Assembly (NCBI RefSeq): GCF_030815085.1
Contig: NZ_JAUSWG010000012.1
Strand: one strand, 5' to 3'
From: Paraclostridium ghonii
GTDB taxonomy: Bacteria; Bacillota; Clostridia; Peptostreptococcales; Peptostreptococcaceae
Length of the DNA: 64,000 bases
Shown one piece after another: positions 51,132-61,216 of the stretch. The notes under the pieces are model-generated. The model ran no database searches. It was not told the origin of the DNA and saw only the letters and a list, made by a program, of their open reading frames with translations. Position numbers and translations under genes: made by a program. How positions within the stretch are numbered: position 1 is the first letter of the stretch; every line of letters starts with the position of its first letter.

Positions 51132-54100
51132 TTAAAATTTTACTTTTATATTTGATTTTGGCAATATATCCTCTAATTTATTAATTAAATTTTCGTTTAT
51201 ATTAACCTTTATATGGTTCCATTTATACACCTGTTTTATGTTTTCTGCATATATATATATATCATTTTCTCCAGGGTATTTAGTTACTACAGATACTAAA
51301 TCATTTACTAATTCTTTATTTTCTATAGAATTTATTTTCAAGTATAAAGTAGGATCATTTTTATTTGTGCTATCATTCATATCTCTTATTTCTCTAGCTA
51401 TAAGTTTTGCATTTTCATCTTCTTTTATACTCAATCTTCCATCTATATAAATAATTTTATCTTCTTGTATAACTGTGTTATATTTTTGAAGAACTTGAGG
51501 AAAAACTATAACTTCTATAACTCCATATAAATCTTCTAGCTCTATTATAGCCATCAAATCATTTCGTTTTGTTGTTCTTATAGTTTTATTTATTACTATA
51601 CCACCCATTGTAACTTCTCTTTCATTTAGGTTTAGGTAAGCAATGTAATCATCTTTTATTTCATTTAATTGTGCGTTATTTATCGTAGTATTCTTTTTAA
51701 GTTCATCATTATATTGAGATAATGGATGTCCGCTTACATACATTCCCAAAACTTCTTTTTCTAAATAAAGTCTTTCTTTTTCTTCTAATTCTTCTACTTT
51801 TGGTAATGTGTACATACTCTGTATATCGTTATTTATAGATTCATCTAATTTGAATCCATCAAATAATGAAACTTGTCCTGCCAAGTTTTTCTTCCTATCC
51901 ATAGATATACTTTCAAGAAGTTTTTCATAACCAAGAAGTAAACTTGCCCTATTCTCTCCCATTTCATCAAATGCTCCACACTTTATAAGGCTTTCAATTA
52001 TACGCTTATTTAAGTCTTTAGAATCTAACCTTTTACAAAACTCATTAAAATCTTTAAATTCTCCACTATTTTCTCTTTCTTTTATTATGTTATTTAATAC
52101 ATTAACTCCAACATTTTTTACTGCTGCTAGCCCAAATCTTATACTTTTATTTTCTACTGAAAACTTAGTATAACTTTTATTTATATCTGGCTTTAAGACA
52201 TCTATTTTTAAAGCATTACACTCTCTTATATATTCAACAACCTTATCTGTATTACCCATAACGCTAGTTATTAGAGCAGCCATAAATTCAACTGGATAAT
52301 GCGTTTTCAAATATGCTGTTTGATATGCTAAAACTCCATATGCCGCAGCATGACTTTTATTAAATGCATATTTTGCAAAGTCAATCATATCATCAAATAT
52401 TTTATTGCCTATATCTTCAGGTACTCCATTTCTAACGCATCCTTTTATTTCTAATTCTCCATTTTCATCTAACTTACCATGTATAAAATATTCTCTTTCT
52501 TTTTCCATTACATCCATTTTCTTTTTACCCATGGCTCTTCTAACTAAGTCACTACGACCGTAACTATATCCACCTAAATCTCTTACGACTTGCATTACTT
52601 GTTCTTGATAAACTAAACACCCGTAAGTAACTTCCATTATAGGTTTTAGTTTTTTATGAAGATATGCTACATCTTCAGGATTATTTTTATTGTTTATATA
52701 AACTGGAATCGAGTCCATAGGCCCTGGTCTGTATAAAGAAATTCCGGCTACTATATCTTCAAAGTTGTCCGGTTTAAGCTGCTTCATAAAGCTTCTCATC
52801 CCAGCACTTTCTAGTTGGAATACTCCTAGTGTATTTCCTGATGAAAGTAATTCATATACTTTAGGATCATCATATTCTATTTTAGAAAAGTTTATTTTTA
52901 AATTATGATTTTTATCTATTAAATCAAGTGCATCTCTTATTACTGTTAAAGTTCTTAGACCTAAGAAGTCCATTTTTAATAAACCTAACTCTTCTAAAGT
53001 TGTCATTGTAAATTGTGTAGTTATAGCATCTTGATGTTTGTATAAAGGAACATATTCATCTATTGGGTTTTTGGATATAACAACTCCTGCTGCATGTGTA
53101 GATGCATGTCTTAACATACCTTCTATTTTTCTTGAAACATCTATTATTTCTTTTGTGTCAGCATCTTCTTCATATAATTTTCTTAAATTAGGATTTGTAT
53201 CTAATGCTTTATCTATTGTCATACCTAATGCAAAAGGTATTTCTTTTGCTATATTATCAACTTTATTGTAACTAACATCTAAAACTCTACCAACATCTCT
53301 TATTGCAGCTTTTGCTCCCATAGTTCCAAATGTTATTATTTGTGCAACATGATCTTCTCCATATTTTCTTTTTACATAATCTATAACTTCTTCTCTTCGT
53401 TCATAACAAAAATCTATATCTATATCGGGCATTGATACACGTTCTGGATTTAGGAATCTCTCAAATAATAGGGAATATTTTATAGGATCTATATCTGTAA
53501 TATATAAAGTGTATGAAACTATTGATCCCGCAGCACTTCCTCTTCCAGGCCCTACCATAATATTATTTTCTCTTGCAAAGTTTATAAAATCCCAAGTTAT
53601 TAAGAAGTACTCTACGTAACCCATCTTCTCAATTACACCTAATTCATACTCTAATCTATCTAATATTTCTTTAGGAGGATTTTTATATCTTTCATTAAGA
53701 CCTTTAAAACATAACATTCTCAAATACTCATGTGGTGTATACCCATGTGGAACATCATATTTAGGTAAATGAATTGTATTAAAGTCAAATTCGACATTAC
53801 ACATTTGTGCAATTTTTACAGTATTATCTAATGCTTCTTGAACCTCTGGAAAAACTTCTTCCATTTCTTCTCTAGATTTAAGATAAAACTCATCACTCCC
53901 AAATCTCATTCTATTTGGGTCATTTACTGTTTTTCCCATTTGTATACACATTAATATATCATGGATTTTAGAATCCTCTTTTCTTACATAATGAACATCA
54001 TTAGTTGCAACTAATCCTATCCCTATTTCTTTTGAAAGCTTTATTAACTCTCTGTTAACTTCTTTTTGTTCTGGTAAATTGTGATCTTGTATTTCTATAT

Positions 54101-54617
54101 AGTAATTTTCATCACCAAATATTTCTTTATATTTTAGAGCTATATTTTTAGCTTTATCATAATTTCTATTCATCAATGCTTGTGACACATCGCCTGCTAA
54201 ACAAGCAGAAAGTGCGATTATACCGTCGCTATGTTTTTTTATTTCATCTATATCAACTCTTGGTTTATAATAAAATCCTCGTACATAAGCCTCTGATACT
54301 AACTTTATTAAGTTTTGATATCCAGTAGTATCTTTAGCTAGAAGAATTAAATGCCCCTGAGATTTATCAAAATTAGGGTCTTTATCTTTCATTCCTCTAG
54401 GAGCTGTATAAACCTCACATCCTATAATTGGCTTTATTCCTTCTTTTTTTGCTACTTTAAAAAAGTCTATGGCACCAAACATGCATCCGTGGTCAGTTAT
54501 TGCAACTGCACTCATATTTAATTCTTTTGCTCTATTTACTAAGTTTTTTATTCTGGAAAAACCATCTAGCAAACTATATTCTGTATGAACATGTAAATGT
54601 ACAAAATCTTTGATCAA
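51132..54617 (-). CDS. dnaE: DNA polymerase III alpha subunit, DnaE type
   Basis: A replicative polymerase of about 1161 residues. The N-terminal PHP domain begins FVHLHVHTEYSLLDG and has ITDHGCMFGAIDF; the palm carries SMPDIDIDFCYERRE with the catalytic Asp pair; C-terminal helix-hairpin-helix and OB (GGIVINKTIRTTKRNDLMAI) regions follow. There is no inserted proofreading exonuclease, so it is DnaE rather than PolC. The best start is a TTG at 54617, 8 nt after GGAGG (giving MIKDFVHLHVH); a GTG at 54626 overlaps the ribosome binding site. Confidence 0.96.
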   Translation of the reverse strand: MIKDFVHLHVHTEYSLLDGFSRIKNLVNRAKELNMSAVAITDHGCMFGAIDFFKVAKKEGIKPIIGCEVYTAPRGMKDKDPNFDKSQGHLILLAKDTTGYQNLIKLVSEAYVRGFYYKPRVDIDEIKKHSDGIIALSACLAGDVSQALMNRNYDKAKNIALKYKEIFGDENYYIEIQDHNLPEQKEVNRELIKLSKEIGIGLVATNDVHYVRKEDSKIHDILMCIQMGKTVNDPNRMRFGSDEFYLKSREEMEEVFPEVQEALDNTVKIAQMCNVEFDFNTIHLPKYDVPHGYTPHEYLRMLCFKGLNERYKNPPKEILDRLEYELGVIEKMGYVEYFLITWDFINFARENNIMVGPGRGSAAGSIVSYTLYITDIDPIKYSLLFERFLNPERVSMPDIDIDFCYERREEVIDYVKRKYGEDHVAQIITFGTMGAKAAIRDVGRVLDVSYNKVDNIAKEIPFALGMTIDKALDTNPNLRKLYEEDADTKEIIDVSRKIEGMLRHASTHAAGVVISKNPIDEYVPLYKHQDAITTQFTMTTLEELGLLKMDFLGLRTLTVIRDALDLIDKNHNLKINFSKIEYDDPKVYELLSSGNTLGVFQLESAGMRSFMKQLKPDNFEDIVAGISLYRPGPMDSIPVYINNKNNPEDVAYLHKKLKPIMEVTYGCLVYQEQVMQVVRDLGGYSYGRSDLVRRAMGKKKMDVMEKEREYFIHGKLDENGELEIKGCVRNGVPEDIGNKIFDDMIDFAKYAFNKSHAAAYGVLAYQTAYLKTHYPVEFMAALITSVMGNTDKVVEYIRECNALKIDVLKPDINKSYTKFSVENKSIRFGLAAVKNVGVNVLNNIIKERENSGEFKDFNEFCKRLDSKDLNKRIIESLIKCGAFDEMGENRASLLLGYEKLLESISMDRKKNLAGQVSLFDGFKLDESINNDIQSMYTLPKVEELEEKERLYLEKEVLGMYVSGHPLSQYNDELKKNTTINNAQLNEIKDDYIAYLNLNEREVTMGGIVINKTIRTTKRNDLMAIIELEDLYGVIEVIVFPQVLQKYNTVIQEDKIIYIDGRLSIKEDENAKLIAREIRDMNDSTNKNDPTLYLKINSIENKELVNDLVSVVTKYPGENDIYIYAENIKQVYKWNHIKVNINENLINKLEDILPKSNIKVKF

Positions 54618-54787
54618 AGACCTCACCTCCTGCTTATAAAAAAGCCTTCTATTTTAATTTTTAAATGATTGCTTTTTTGAAATACATATACGGAAAATTA
54701 TATTAATTCATAATTATAAAAGGAGTATAATTTCCTATGTATTATAAAAATAATTTTACCACAATACACACCTCTTAATCAAAAAAA

Positions 54788-54806
54788 AAGAGGCATAATG
54801 CCTCTT
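54788..54806 (-). terminator. Terminator overlapping the whiA stop codon
   Basis: A 9-bp stem AAGAGGCAT/ATGCCTCTT with minimal loop, followed on the minus strand by nine T. It ends the murB-to-whiA cluster. Confidence 0.9.
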
Positions 54807-55755
54807 ATTCGTATTTTAATCTTAAATTATCTGCTATCTGTTCTATTTTTCTTAGTCTATGGTTAACTGCTGATTTACTTAATTGAGGGCTAGCCATTTC
54901 TCCAAGTTCCTTTAAAGTTAAATCTTCATACTCTATTCTTAAAGCTGCTATCTCCCTTAAATTTGGAGGAATATGATCTAATCCTACCTTTTCTCGTATA
55001 TATTTTATATTTTCTATTTGCCTAACAGCTGCATTAACAGTCTTTGATAAATTAGCTGTTTCACAATTAACTATCCTATTTACATTATTTCTCATTTCTT
55101 TAACTATTTTTGTACTTTCAAGACTTAATAGAGCTTGATGAGCTCCAATTATATTTAATAAATCTGATATTTGTTCACTCTCTTTTAAATATACTACATA
55201 GTTGTTTTTTCTAGATACAGTCTTTGAATTGAATCCTAGTGAATTTATAAGATCTCTTAAGGATTCTGCAAATTCTTCATTGTTTGTCACAAATTCTAAG
55301 TGGTAATTTTTTTCTGGATCACTTATAGATCCCCCACCTAAAAAAGCTCCTCTTATAAAAGCTCTACTACAATCGTTGTCTTTAATAAGACCTTCAGGAA
55401 CTTTATTCATCGTAAAGAAATAATCTTCTTGAGATAAAATACCCAATTCTCTTAATAAGTTTTCCGCACCCATTTCACTAGTTACCATAAGTACATAACT
55501 GTTATTTCTTTTTAACATTTGATTTTTATTTACCGATATCTCTGTGTTAATTTTAAAATTAGTTTTCAATAACTTGAAAATTTTTCTAGCAGTTGAATTT
55601 AATTCTGTACTTATTTTTAGATTTAATTTTCTATACCCAACGATTTGTATACTTCCTGCCAATCTAACTATTGCAGAAAGCTCACTTATATTGCAACATT
55701 TATCATCCGAAAAAATCCTAGCTAATTCATTTTTTGTTTCTGCTGAAAAAGACAT
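54805..55755 (-). CDS. whiA: DNA-binding protein WhiA
   Basis: A 316-residue protein with an N-terminal part related to LAGLIDADG homing endonucleases (two halves, about 1-200, including RAFIRGAFLGGGSISDPEKN) and a C-terminal helix-turn-helix (about 225-316: LREIAALRIEYEDLTLKELG and SKSAVNHRLRKIEQIA). It influences cell division and chromosome segregation in Firmicutes. It ends the rapZ-yvcK-NUDIX-whiA cluster, a strongly conserved neighbourhood. Confidence 0.95.
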   Translation of the reverse strand: MSFSAETKNELARIFSDDKCCNISELSAIVRLAGSIQIVGYRKLNLKISTELNSTARKIFKLLKTNFKINTEISVNKNQMLKRNNSYVLMVTSEMGAENLLRELGILSQEDYFFTMNKVPEGLIKDNDCSRAFIRGAFLGGGSISDPEKNYHLEFVTNNEEFAESLRDLINSLGFNSKTVSRKNNYVVYLKESEQISDLLNIIGAHQALLSLESTKIVKEMRNNVNRIVNCETANLSKTVNAAVRQIENIKYIREKVGLDHIPPNLREIAALRIEYEDLTLKELGEMASPQLSKSAVNHRLRKIEQIADNLRLKYE

Positions 55756-55771
55756 ATTTTATCACCTATAG

Positions 55772-56197
55772 TTAATTCTTTTTTAATCTTTTTTTTATTT
55801 CATCTAAAGCAACTTTTATAATTTCTTTTTCATCGTCATATCTAGCTAAATCTACTACTCTATCTAAGTGAACAAACTTAGCATCTATAAACCCTTCCTC
55901 TTTTTGAGGAATTGTATCCATATTTCTTGCCTGCATTAAATACCAGTACACAGTCTTATGAACTGCTTTGTTCTCATCCCAATTTTCCTTGAAAGTATAA
56001 TGTATTTCACCTAAGTACTTTAATATATCAGCCTTTACACCTGTTTCTTCTAGAACTTCTCTAAGAGCTGCATCTTCCTTATTTTCTCCAACTTCAACCT
56101 TGCCTTTAGGTAATACCCAGTCTCCATTAAATTTTCTAAGTAAGAGCACCGCATTACCAAATAATACTACGCCCCCGGCACTAACCTCTTCTCTCAT
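55772..56197 (-). CDS. NUDIX hydrolase
   Basis: A 141-residue protein with a complete Nudix box, GKVEVGENKEDAALREVLEE followed by TG (about 33-54), which binds Mg2+ and hydrolyses nucleoside diphosphate derivatives. Opening REEVSAGGVVLF and the short length suggest a diadenosine or MutT-like substrate, not resolvable here. It lies between yvcK and whiA, 16 bp before whiA. Confidence 0.9.
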   Translation of the reverse strand: MREEVSAGGVVLFGNAVLLLRKFNGDWVLPKGKVEVGENKEDAALREVLEETGVKADILKYLGEIHYTFKENWDENKAVHKTVYWYLMQARNMDTIPQKEEGFIDAKFVHLDRVVDLARYDDEKEIIKVALDEIKKRLKKN

Positions 56198-56261
56198 TGG
56201 TGTTCACTCCTTAAAATAACATAATAATAAGGATTTCTACATAAATTTTTAAAATCCTTTT

Positions 56262-57371
56262 TTACTTCTCATTATCATAACTATGACTTAGTGCCAAATT
56301 AACAACTACATTAGATATGTAATCTGCATCATGTCTTATGTAGTTGCTTTTTATTTCTACTAAATTACATTCTACCACTTTTATTCCCATGTCTTCTAGT
56401 GTTTGTTTTTGTTTTTTATCTAATAATACCTGGCTTGCACCATCTTTATTATAAATATCAAATACGGGTTTTGGTAAAACTTCATTATTAGTTATTACTA
56501 TATCAATTATATTTTTCCCACAATGTTTATTTATAGCATTTATATGGTCTAAAACATTATAATCATCAGTTTCTCCAGGTTGCGTCATTATATTTGATAT
56601 GTACACTTTTGGAGCTTTAGATTCTTTTATCGCATCTATAACTCCATCTACTAATAAATTAGGCATTATACTAGTGTATAAGCTTCCTGGCCCTATAACA
56701 ATAATATCTGTATTTTTTATATATTTAATAACTTCATCTAATGGCTTAGCGTTTTTAGGTTCTAGTTCTATACTTTTAATTTTTGTATTTTGACTTCTAA
56801 CTTGATTTGGTATGTTAGATTCACCCTTAACTATGTTTCCATTGTCAAGATTCGCTATTAAGTTTATATCTTCTAATGTCACTGGCAAAACCCTACCTGT
56901 TATAGCGAAAACTTCACTCATTTTATAAACAGCAGTTTCAAAATTCCCATAAACACCATTCATAGCTGCTAAAAATAAATTCCCAAAACTTTGGCCTTTT
57001 AAAGCGCCTTCTGTAAATCTATATTTCATAACAGCATCCATAGTAGGTTCCATATTAGCTAATGAAAGTAAACAGTTTCTTATATCTCCAGGAGGTAACA
57101 TACCCAAATCTTCCCTCAATACTCCTGATCCTCCACCATCATCAGCAACAGTTACCACAGCTGTTATATTAGGAGTGTAGTGCTTTAGTCCTCTTAAAAA
57201 GACTGATTGCCCTGTTCCTCCTCCTATTACAACAACTCTAGGTTTCTCTTCTTTTATATTATTTTTTATAGTTTTAGCAGAGTTTTCTCTTTTTTCTTTT
57301 AGATATAAAAAAGCCAATGCTAATAAGAATATCCATCCAGCTCCCCCTATAAAAATTATTACTGATGCCAT
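56262..57371 (-). CDS. yvcK: YvcK/CofD-like gluconeogenesis factor
   Basis: A protein of about 369 residues. It begins with a membrane segment (ASVIIFIGGAGWIFLLALAF), then a CofD-like Rossmann domain: VVVIGGGTGQSVFLRGLKHY, ADDGGGSGVLREDLGMLPPG and GPGSLYTSIMPNLL. YvcK proteins bind UDP-sugars and affect cell shape on gluconeogenic carbon. The ATG at 57371 has GGAGG 5 nt upstream; ATG 57383 overlaps that site. It follows rapZ by 15 bp. Confidence 0.94.
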   Translation of the reverse strand: MASVIIFIGGAGWIFLLALAFLYLKEKRENSAKTIKNNIKEEKPRVVVIGGGTGQSVFLRGLKHYTPNITAVVTVADDGGGSGVLREDLGMLPPGDIRNCLLSLANMEPTMDAVMKYRFTEGALKGQSFGNLFLAAMNGVYGNFETAVYKMSEVFAITGRVLPVTLEDINLIANLDNGNIVKGESNIPNQVRSQNTKIKSIELEPKNAKPLDEVIKYIKNTDIIVIGPGSLYTSIMPNLLVDGVIDAIKESKAPKVYISNIMTQPGETDDYNVLDHINAINKHCGKNIIDIVITNNEVLPKPVFDIYNKDGASQVLLDKKQKQTLEDMGIKVVECNLVEIKSNYIRHDADYISNVVVNLALSHSYDNEK

Positions 57372-57386
57372 AATTCCCTCCATATT

Positions 57387-58244
57387 TTATCTAAGAGTGT
57401 GGTCTCTATGTTTTTTTATAGCTCTATAACCCTTTTTGATTAAATCATCATAAAGCAAGTTAGAAATTGTTACAGATCTATGTCTTCCACCTGTACATCC
57501 AATTGCTATAACTAAGTGATTCTTTCCTTCTTTAATATAGTGAGGAATTAAGAAATCTACCATGTCTTCTAATTTAGCAAAGAATTCTTTACTTACATCA
57601 GAGTTCATTACATAATCTCTTATAATTTGTTCATCTCCTGTTTTAGATCTTAATTCTTCTTCATAATATGGGTTTGGTAAAAATCTAACATCAAATACTA
57701 AATCTGAATCTATAGGTATCCCATGTTTAAATCCAAATGAAACTACAGATATTGTAAGTTTAGGAGTTTTTTCTCCTTCTAAATATAGCTTGCTTATTTC
57801 TTCTTTTAAATCTCTAGGTTTCATATTGCTAGTATCAATTATGCTATTAGCTTTATTTCTCAAAGTTTGAAGTATTTCTCTTTCTTCTTTTATCCCCTCT
57901 GTTATTTGAGTAGATTTTGCTAGTGGATGATTTCTTCTAGTCATTTTATATCTTTTTACTAAAACATTATCTGCACAGTCTAAAAATAAAACTTCATATT
58001 TATAGTTTTCTTTTTCTAAATAACTTAAACTTTCATGTAATGTTTCAAAAAACTCTCTTCCTCTTATATCTATACCTAAAGCTACTTTATCTATATTAGA
58101 ATTGCCTTGATAACATAATTCTGCAAATTTAGTTATAAGGGTTGGTGGTAAATTGTCTACGCAATAAAACCCAATATCTTCTAAAGACTTCATAGCTTCA
58201 CTTTTACCAGATCCAGATAATCCTGTTACTATTATAAATCTCAT
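57387..58244 (-). CDS. rapZ: RNase adapter / nucleotide-binding protein RapZ
   Basis: A 285-residue P-loop protein. Walker A is GLSGSGKS (8-15), Walker B-like VLFLDC near 90, and the C-terminal domain has SVVSFGFKHGIPIDSDLVFD, DVRFLPNPYY and AIGCTGGRHRSV, all diagnostic. In enterobacteria RapZ controls GlmS through small RNAs; in Firmicutes (YvcJ) it affects competence and cell-envelope functions. Conserved neighbour of yvcK and whiA. Confidence 0.95.
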   Translation of the reverse strand: MRFIIVTGLSGSGKSEAMKSLEDIGFYCVDNLPPTLITKFAELCYQGNSNIDKVALGIDIRGREFFETLHESLSYLEKENYKYEVLFLDCADNVLVKRYKMTRRNHPLAKSTQITEGIKEEREILQTLRNKANSIIDTSNMKPRDLKEEISKLYLEGEKTPKLTISVVSFGFKHGIPIDSDLVFDVRFLPNPYYEEELRSKTGDEQIIRDYVMNSDVSKEFFAKLEDMVDFLIPHYIKEGKNHLVIAIGCTGGRHRSVTISNLLYDDLIKKGYRAIKKHRDHTLR

Positions 58245-58258
58245 ATTATATCTCCCTC

Positions 58259-58984
58259 TTAAAATTTAATATTTTTTATAAGGCTAAAATCTAAATCTGC
58301 TTCTTTAGCAATTTTTATAGCTTTGTCAAAATTCCCAACGTTATTTGGGCAGTGAGCGTCTGATCCTATAACAAACTCCACTCCTGTGTTTTTTATCTTT
58401 TTTAATTGTTCACTATTTAGATATCCATGATGAGAGTTTATTTCTAACAAAGTATTGTGTTTTAATGCTACTTTTGCTATTTCTTCAATATATACATCTC
58501 CCTTATCTCCAGGGTGAGTAACTATAAATATATTATTATTTTCAATAGCATTTATTACAGCTTTAGTATTATATTCTTTACTGTGACCTTTAAATTTTAA
58601 GTAATTAAATGTATGATTAAGGGCACTTTTTATAGATGCTGGCATTGATCCAAAATGATATCCTGCCATAGTATAATCTAACATTTGCGAAATCTTATAA
58701 TCTACATCTATATTGCCTTTATCATCTAATATATTACATTCCATACCTAAAAGTATTTCTATTTCTTTATATTTTTCATTAAGGTTATCTATTTCTTCTC
58801 TCATTTTCGCTATATTGTCATATTTAACACCATATGCAATATGCTTATATCCATGATCTGATATACCTATTTTTTCTATATTCTTTTCTATAGCTACCTT
58901 TACATTATCTTCTATACTTCCTTTTCCATGACTATATACAGTATGCGTATGATAATCACCTATTATTTTCATAGTCTTATTCAT
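58259..58984 (-). CDS. PHP-domain phosphoesterase (YcdX-like)
   Basis: A protein of 237-241 residues. Metal-binding motifs of PHP enzymes are visible: DYHTHTVYSHGKG, GISDHGYKHIAYG, LLGMECNILD, IVTHPGDKG and VIGSDAHCPNNVG. It is probably a phosphatase acting on a small phosphate ester; related proteins are often labelled histidinol-phosphatase without proof. The ATG at 58984 lies directly next to AGGAG and inside the murB end; the ATG at 58972 is the likelier start. It lies between murB and rapZ. Confidence 0.85.
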   Translation of the reverse strand: MNKTMKIIGDYHTHTVYSHGKGSIEDNVKVAIEKNIEKIGISDHGYKHIAYGVKYDNIAKMREEIDNLNEKYKEIEILLGMECNILDDKGNIDVDYKISQMLDYTMAGYHFGSMPASIKSALNHTFNYLKFKGHSKEYNTKAVINAIENNNIFIVTHPGDKGDVYIEEIAKVALKHNTLLEINSHHGYLNSEQLKKIKNTGVEFVIGSDAHCPNNVGNFDKAIKIAKEADLDFSLIKNIKF

Positions 58985-59891
58985 CTCCTAGTATTTTAAC
59001 TTCCTCTTCTAACATAACACCAAACTTAGAGTTTACTGTACTTTTAACTACATATATTAAATCCAATATATCTTTAGCTGTTGCATCTCCTAAATTAACT
59101 ACAAACCCTGAATGTTTATCTGAAACTTGAGCTCCTCTTAAAGTTAAACCTTTTAATCCACTATCTTCTATTAACTTTGCAGCAAAATAACCTTCTGGTC
59201 TTTTAAATGTACTTCCTGCACTTGGTAGAGTTAAAGGTTGCTTTGTTACTCTACTCTTTGTTAACTCTCTCATAGATTCTCTTATTTCTTCAAAATTACC
59301 TTCTTTTAATTCTATAACCGCAGATAATACAATATAGTCCTTTTTACTTATTATACTCTTTCTATAAGAAAATTCCATTTCTTCATTGCTTAAATCAAAA
59401 ATATTACCTTCAAAATCCATTATTTTAACAGTCTTTACTATATCTTTCATCTCTCCACCATAAGCTCCTGCATTCATAGCTATGGCTCCACCTAAAGTTC
59501 CAGGTATCCCCGCTGCAAACTCAAATCCTGTAAGGCTTTCATTTAATATAGCTTTACCCATAAAAGAAAGTAATGCTCCTGATTGTGCATAAACAGTATT
59601 TCCTTCTATTTTAAATTCATTAAAGCTATCAGCTATTTTTATAACTACTCCTCTTATTCCGCCATCTTTAACTAAAAGATTTGATCCATTACCAATAATT
59701 AAGTATGGTATATTTTCTTTCTTTAATAAAGATACCAATTCTTTTATTTGTTCTTCATTTCTTGGCTTTACTAAAAAATCTGTTGGCCCTCCTACTTTAA
59801 ATGATGTGTGATTTTTCATAGGCTCATCTAAAAGTATGTCCTCTTTGTTTAATATATTTAATAAATTCTTATATATAAATTCCTTATTCAT
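58977..59891 (-). CDS. murB: UDP-N-acetylenolpyruvoylglucosamine reductase
   Basis: A 304-residue FAD enzyme of peptidoglycan precursor synthesis (type II MurB). Motifs are LIIGNGSNLLVKDGG (FAD pyrophosphate), GIPGTLGGAIAMNAGAYGGE, FSYRKSII (catalytic Arg), PSAGSTFKRPEG (proton-donating Ser) and MLEEEVKILG (Glu). First gene of the murB-PHP-rapZ-yvcK-NUDIX-whiA cluster. The start follows AGGAGGAAA. Confidence 0.96.
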   Translation of the reverse strand: MNKEFIYKNLLNILNKEDILLDEPMKNHTSFKVGGPTDFLVKPRNEEQIKELVSLLKKENIPYLIIGNGSNLLVKDGGIRGVVIKIADSFNEFKIEGNTVYAQSGALLSFMGKAILNESLTGFEFAAGIPGTLGGAIAMNAGAYGGEMKDIVKTVKIMDFEGNIFDLSNEEMEFSYRKSIISKKDYIVLSAVIELKEGNFEEIRESMRELTKSRVTKQPLTLPSAGSTFKRPEGYFAAKLIEDSGLKGLTLRGAQVSDKHSGFVVNLGDATAKDILDLIYVVKSTVNSKFGVMLEEEVKILGDE

Positions 59892-60251
59892 TATATTTCC
59901 TCCTAATTAATGTTCTTTATTCATTTAATTACTTCTTTATTTTAAAATTATTCATATACTATAATAATGTATTAAAAACAAAATAACAATATACAAAACC
60001 CTTGAATTAAGACTATTATCTCTAAAATTCACCTACTTAATTATATGAATGCTTTATAAATTAATTTCATAAATAATTTTAAAATATATTATTTATTAAA
60101 ATATTATTTTAATTGGAATTTTTTTCATGACTTTCTATGTCGTTTTTTGTATGCAAAATAATTGTTTTATTGTATAATTGTTGAAGTTATGTATTTATGA
60201 AATTTTTATATTAATTATAATATTTTTTTATTTATTAGGAGGAATTTTAAA
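59892..60251. promoter_or_regulatory. Divergent promoter region between murB and the FNT channel gene
   Basis: A 360-bp, very AT-rich gap without open reading frames. On the + strand a TATAAT at 60173-60178 is about 75 nt before the channel gene; no good -35 is seen. AGGAGGAATT at 60238-60247 is the ribosome binding site. I find no known riboswitch or dyad of note. Confidence 0.45.
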
Positions 60252-61094
60252 ATGAGCGATAAAAAAATGCTTACACCTGCTGAAGTAGCTGAATATACTT
60301 TAAATGTAGGTATAAAAAAAGCTACTACTCCAACTAAAAAAGTTTTAGTTTCTGCATTTTTAGCTGGAATGTATATAGCTTTAGGAGCTTTAGGTTCTAT
60401 TGCTGCATCATATAATTTACTAGCTAATCCTGCTACTTATGGATTAGGAAAAATGGTTGCTGGACTTATGTTCCCTGCAGGACTAGTCCTTATATTAATA
60501 GCAGGTGGAGATTTATTTACAAGTAATATACTTATAACAATAGCAGCTTTAAAGAAAAAAGTTACTTGGGGCCAAACATTTAAAAACTGGTCTTTAGTTT
60601 GGATTGGAAACTTAATTGGCGCGGCTTTTGCTGCTGCTTTAGTTGCTAAGTCTGGTGTATTCGATTGGAGTAATGGTTTATACGGTGGTGTTATTATAAA
60701 AACTGCTGTTGGTAAAACAAATATAGAATTTTTTGCAGCTATAGCTTCAGGGGTAGTATGTAACTTATTGGTTTGTGCTACTGTTTGGGCTTCATATGCA
60801 GCTAAATCTGTTTCAGGAAAAGTAATGATGGGATGGTTAGGAATATTCGTATTCGTATGTATCGGAGTAGAACACGTTGTTGCTAACATGGGATACTTAT
60901 TAGCTGGTTTAATGGTTAAATTAAACCCACTATACTTAGAAGCCGCTCATAAAACTTTAGCTGATGTTTCAAACTTAAATATAGGTAATGTGTTTTTACA
61001 TAACTTCCTTCCAGTTACTATAGGTAACATATTAGGAGGTATGATAATAGCATCTTCTTATTATTTCTTATTTATAAGTAAAAGTGAAAATTAA
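60252..61094 (+). CDS. Formate/nitrite/hydrosulfide transporter (FNT family channel)
   Basis: A 280-residue pentameric channel subunit with six membrane segments. The FNT signatures AGMYIALGALGSIAA and GGDLFTSNI (about 92-100) are present, as is IGVEHVVANMGYLLAG with the conserved pore His. Whether it carries formate, nitrite or hydrosulfide (the C. difficile FNT3/HSC channel) cannot be decided; nearby hydrogenase or formate-dehydrogenase genes favour formate. A single-gene unit with a strong terminator. Confidence 0.9.
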   Translation: MSDKKMLTPAEVAEYTLNVGIKKATTPTKKVLVSAFLAGMYIALGALGSIAASYNLLANPATYGLGKMVAGLMFPAGLVLILIAGGDLFTSNILITIAALKKKVTWGQTFKNWSLVWIGNLIGAAFAAALVAKSGVFDWSNGLYGGVIIKTAVGKTNIEFFAAIASGVVCNLLVCATVWASYAAKSVSGKVMMGWLGIFVFVCIGVEHVVANMGYLLAGLMVKLNPLYLEAAHKTLADVSNLNIGNVFLHNFLPVTIGNILGGMIIASSYYFLFISKSEN

Positions 61095-61104
61095 TAATGC
61101 ATTA

Positions 61105-61132
61105 AACCCTCTTATTTAAGTAAGAGGGTTTT
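61105..61132 (+). terminator. Terminator of the FNT channel gene
   Basis: Eleven-bp perfect stem AAACCCTCTTA/TAAGAGGGTTT followed by TTTTAT. Confidence 0.92.
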
Positions 61133-61216
61133 TATATGGTTAAATATTTGTGTTTTTGTTATAATAAATATAATTATTTAAATGCATAAAATGTATTTAT
61201 TAAGGAGGGGGTTATA

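Noticed and set aside
60437..60889. Minus-strand open frame of 150 codons opposite the FNT channel gene
   Set aside because: Antisense shadow of a GC-richer, highly conserved gene; no ribosome binding site and no family match.
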